Shown here: piece after piece, positions 47,131 to 51,114 of the stretch
Layout of the letters: each line of letters begins with the position of its first letter
How positions within the stretch are numbered: the first letter of the stretch is position 1
DNA from: Mucidula mucida
Taxonomy: Eukaryota > Basidiomycota > Agaricomycetes > Agaricales > Physalacriaceae
DNA: 51,114 nucleotides
Assembly: GCA_015501055.1 (NCBI GenBank)
Contig: JADNYV010000247.1
Span: 1-51,114, forward strand
Direction of reading: 5' to 3'
The notes under the pieces: model-generated
Seen by the model: only the letters and a program-made list of their open reading frames with translations
Database searches by the model: none
Told to the model about the DNA's origin: nothing
Translations under genes and position numbers: made by a program

Positions 47131-48905
47131 TCATGTCAGAGCTGCTATGACTGCCTCATATGCCGGCTTGGGTTGATAGTCACTATCAAACAGATCAGGT
47201 GTCACACCCGTCCGCCAGGAATTCTAACAACGTAAAAGGGATCATGCAAAACAAAAGCGGGAGCAAGTACACCCACAATATCACTAACACCCCAGCTTGT
47301 GATCGCCGCGCATTGAGGAACCGCCAAACACGCCTCGACGACGGCGGTGTAATCTGCGGGAGACGCGCCAGCAATGTCAAGTTCTGTTATCGCCACCTCT
47401 GACACACCCGAAGATGCTAGGGCTGTCAGAGCTGCCTGAGCATCACTAGCGCCGCCTGCCTATGAGGCAGGAACTTGGTCAACAGTGGTGCATGACGCGC
47501 TCATGAACTTACATCCAGATGCATCTGTGTGCCAATTGCATCGATCACAGTTTCTGCGCTGTTGATACGTTTCACAAGAGCGATCATGCCTTGGACTTTG
47601 GCGTTGTTGGAATCCATGTTGTAATCGTTGATGTATAGCCTAAGGAGCTGAGGAGTCAGTACTACATACACCGAGATGCGGTCCTACGAACTTTGCAGTG
47701 GAATCTGCTGCCCTGGCGGCTTTGAAAGCGATCGTTATGAAATCCTGTGGAATACCGCGGCTTAGGTAGGGCACAGCGAGAAATATGTCGAAGTACAAAC
47801 TTCTCCCAAGAGATTGGAGAAAACAGAGGAACGTAGAGTTCCATCGTCGTTGAGACATTCGCTGCACCGGCATTAGAAATGGTGTCGTTTGAAGGAAAGG
47901 GACGCACTTCACAACATCCCACTGAGCGCCAATCGAGATAAGTAGAGATATATCGTAAAGCGGCGACTCACGGCTAAACCAAAGGTCAGGACGAGGTTAC
48001 AGACGCCATCAACGAGAACGACCAACCGTAAAGTTTTCCAGCGTAACGGCCAGCCACATGAGAGATATGGTTTTGGATCACAGAAGTCTTACAAAGGGCA
48101 GAGTCAAAGACGATCAAAGATGAACACAAATATCCCTACCATGGTAGCCGGGTCCGAAACTTCCGTTACCCAAGAGGGCAATTGATTGTGCCAGACTGTC
48201 GCTCTCTATAAGTACTGTAAGTGCCAAGCAGACGGGCAGGAGTTTACCGAGATTGTGTCCGCGAATTTGCTTATGGTTAGCTATAGCCCAATTGACAAGT
48301 AGGTCTGCACCAGCGAAAATGAAGGATCCTTCAGTAGGTTCGGTGAAATCCCACTACAGTCGTATATGAGTATGTATAGAGGACGGACGCCTCCAATCGA
48401 ACGTGGCGTACCTTCATCGAGTCCTCTGGAGTCACTTGTCCAAATTCTGATCGCAGGAGAGCGGCATTGGCTTTGAAAGGACAATCAAACACGGAAAGCA
48501 GCGCACGTCATTCGCATTGAGTACCTGGAAGACTGAGAGTGTTGCAATCGGCGCAGGAGCCCTTCAAGTTACGCGTCTCAAAGCCCGAACTGGGATACAA
48601 GGAAAAACTCGTACCCAGAACTTTTTGCCTTTTGCGATAAGTTTGGCGTTGAGATGGCTGAAGCCATTGGAAGCGGGGGCAACATTGTCGCCCACAGTGG
48701 CACAGGTCAGCCCGCTCATGCCTGAAATACCCTTTAGACGCGAGCAACACGGGGGATTGATGCCCTATACAAGTGATCTATGATAGATAGCATCCTCAGA
48801 AAATTCATCGCCGTCATTGGTGGTAAGACGTACAGTTCCATTGCCTTCAGCAGAACCCCGAAGAATAGAAAGCGCAAGAGAGAAGATCTGAAGAAGAAAC
48901 TTCAT
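47131..48905 (-). CDS. GH10 endo-1,4-beta-xylanase, intact copy
   Basis: Secreted xylanase. By my reading there are 13 exons and no frame lesion. ATG 48905 ([17 protein letters not shown]) is the signal peptide. The next exon carries a short Cys-containing segment ([20 protein letters not shown]) before the catalytic domain ([45 protein letters not shown]). The acid/base Glu is in WDVVNECLN and the nucleophile Glu is in [10 protein letters not shown]. The C-terminus is [29 protein letters not shown]. Between GRYAGKLY and WDVVN the frame needs a 2-nt exon (47972-47973), followed by a 14-nt exon (47908-47921). It ends tail-to-tail with the membrane protein gene. Confidence 0.92.
47972..47973 (-). 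other. 2-nt microexon (CC) in the intact GH10 gene
   Basis: On the coding strand the order is TTTACG, intron GTTGGT..TTTAG (47974-48026, 53 nt), CC, intron GTGAGT..CTCAG (47922-47971, 50 nt), TGGGATGTTGTGAA. G plus CC forms GCC, the Ala of the conserved YAWDVVNE. Neither intron alone, nor both together without these two bases, keeps the frame. Confidence 0.75.
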
Positions 48906-49644
48906 ATCGCAGATGATCGCACAGAGTTCATGATACTGGGCGCCCTTATATGCAGGAAGCCTTTGGGGGAAGAGGAGTCGAAGCAGCGTCGCGTGTCGAG
49001 TCAGTCGCTCCCGACGGAATAGAGTCTTGGCGGATAGGTGAGAATGTAACGTCAAGAGTGTGTTCAGCAGACCGTCTTCGGTTTCTGTCGCGTCAGGCGC
49101 GCAATCCAGGTAAATTTAGGATAGCCTTCTCGGATTTTCTGTCGGGACTCGGGATTCTGCTGAAGTCATTGTTCGTTGATTTGCTGGATATAGAGGTAGA
49201 TTCGTGGTCTTCATTCTCAAGACTAGGTCCGAGGAGCCTTAGTGTAAAGAGACAACTCGCAGCTGCTCACGACAAGTTGAAGGAGGAAAGGCAAAGGCCA
49301 AAAGTACGGATACTTGAGGCCGAGTCACCATGCCTGCCGAGCTTCCTTCGCTTCCATATTACATACTTGGTCCGTGTCCCTTCTATCTCTCGCCGTTACG
49401 CCCTCATTCATCCAGAAATACTCAAACGTGTTCATGGGTAGCTCACATGCAGGCCTTCCACAGAAATTTAGAATCGGCCCGCATTTGGCCGCTTGCCTTT
49501 GCTCGTGCTCGTCAGAAAGCTAACCAGCCAGCCGCCTTCAAGATCAGGGCATGACAATCATAAAGTTTCCTCTCAGCCCGTACGTGTGGCTCATCCGATT
49601 CCGACTGAAATATATTCAACGGGATTGTACACTGGCTATCTGCA
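48906..49644. other. intergenic region, promoter of the intact GH10 gene
   Basis: No supported gene between the two tandem GH10 copies. An open frame at 48950-49441 (+) has no recognisable features. Confidence 0.5.

Positions 49645-51114
<1,470 letters not shown>

Noticed and set aside
48950..49441. 163-codon plus-strand open frame upstream of the intact GH10 gene
   Set aside because: No recognisable domain. It starts just outside the GH10 signal-peptide exon, in the promoter region, and codon use looks random.

Overview
The window reads as nuclear DNA of a filamentous basidiomycete, most likely an Agaricomycete. Genes are dense, sit on both strands and are cut by many GT-AG introns of about 45-60 nt. 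The protein set includes families typical of mushrooms: DUF6699, DUF6697, OTT_1508-like deaminase, glyoxal oxidase, a GH3 beta-glucosidase with a Ser/Thr-rich N-terminus, GH10 xylanases and a sedolisin. The wood- or litter-decay enzymes suggest a saprotroph (inference). Coding coordinates span first to last exon; I read splice sites by eye from reading frame and family conservation.

Layout. 1-443 is the 5' end of a GH10 xylanase (minus). 1.8-5 kb holds an OTT_1508-like deaminase and an Hsp20. 5.1-7.6 kb is a glyoxal oxidase (minus). 8-9.7 kb is an F-box protein and 10.1-11.6 kb is GPI8, the GPI-transamidase protease. 11.7-21.8 kb is a GH3 array: a collapsed relic (A), a duplicated scrap of GPI8, a nearly full copy with a loop deletion (B) and a frameshifted copy (C). 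22-30 kb has a DUF6699 protein, a sedolisin and a caspase-like protein. 30.5-37 kb has a P450 divergent from a DUF6697 protein, then a large DUF6699-tailed protein. 38.4-46.9 kb is largely housekeeping: TBP, initiator tRNA-Met, NTF2, a GPI-anchored-type protein, a conserved fungal protein and a multi-pass membrane protein. 47.1-51.1 kb has two more GH10 genes (minus), one intact and one broken by three indels.

How the genes fit together. GH10 xylanases cut xylan, GH3 beta-glucosidases release glucose from oligosaccharides, glyoxal oxidase makes H2O2 for peroxidases, and the sedolisin digests acid-denatured protein. All are predicted to be secreted. GPI8 would process proteins such as the GPI-signal protein at 42.4-43.2 kb.

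Most striking observations. Both GH10 genes at the right end require a 2-nucleotide exon to keep frame at the catalytic YAWDVVNE motif. It is preserved between the paralogs with the same flanking splice sites. GH3-C carries a private intron bounded by a 10-bp direct repeat, and a frameshift that a retained intron would cancel. The GH3/GPI8 interval shows repeated partial duplication and decay.
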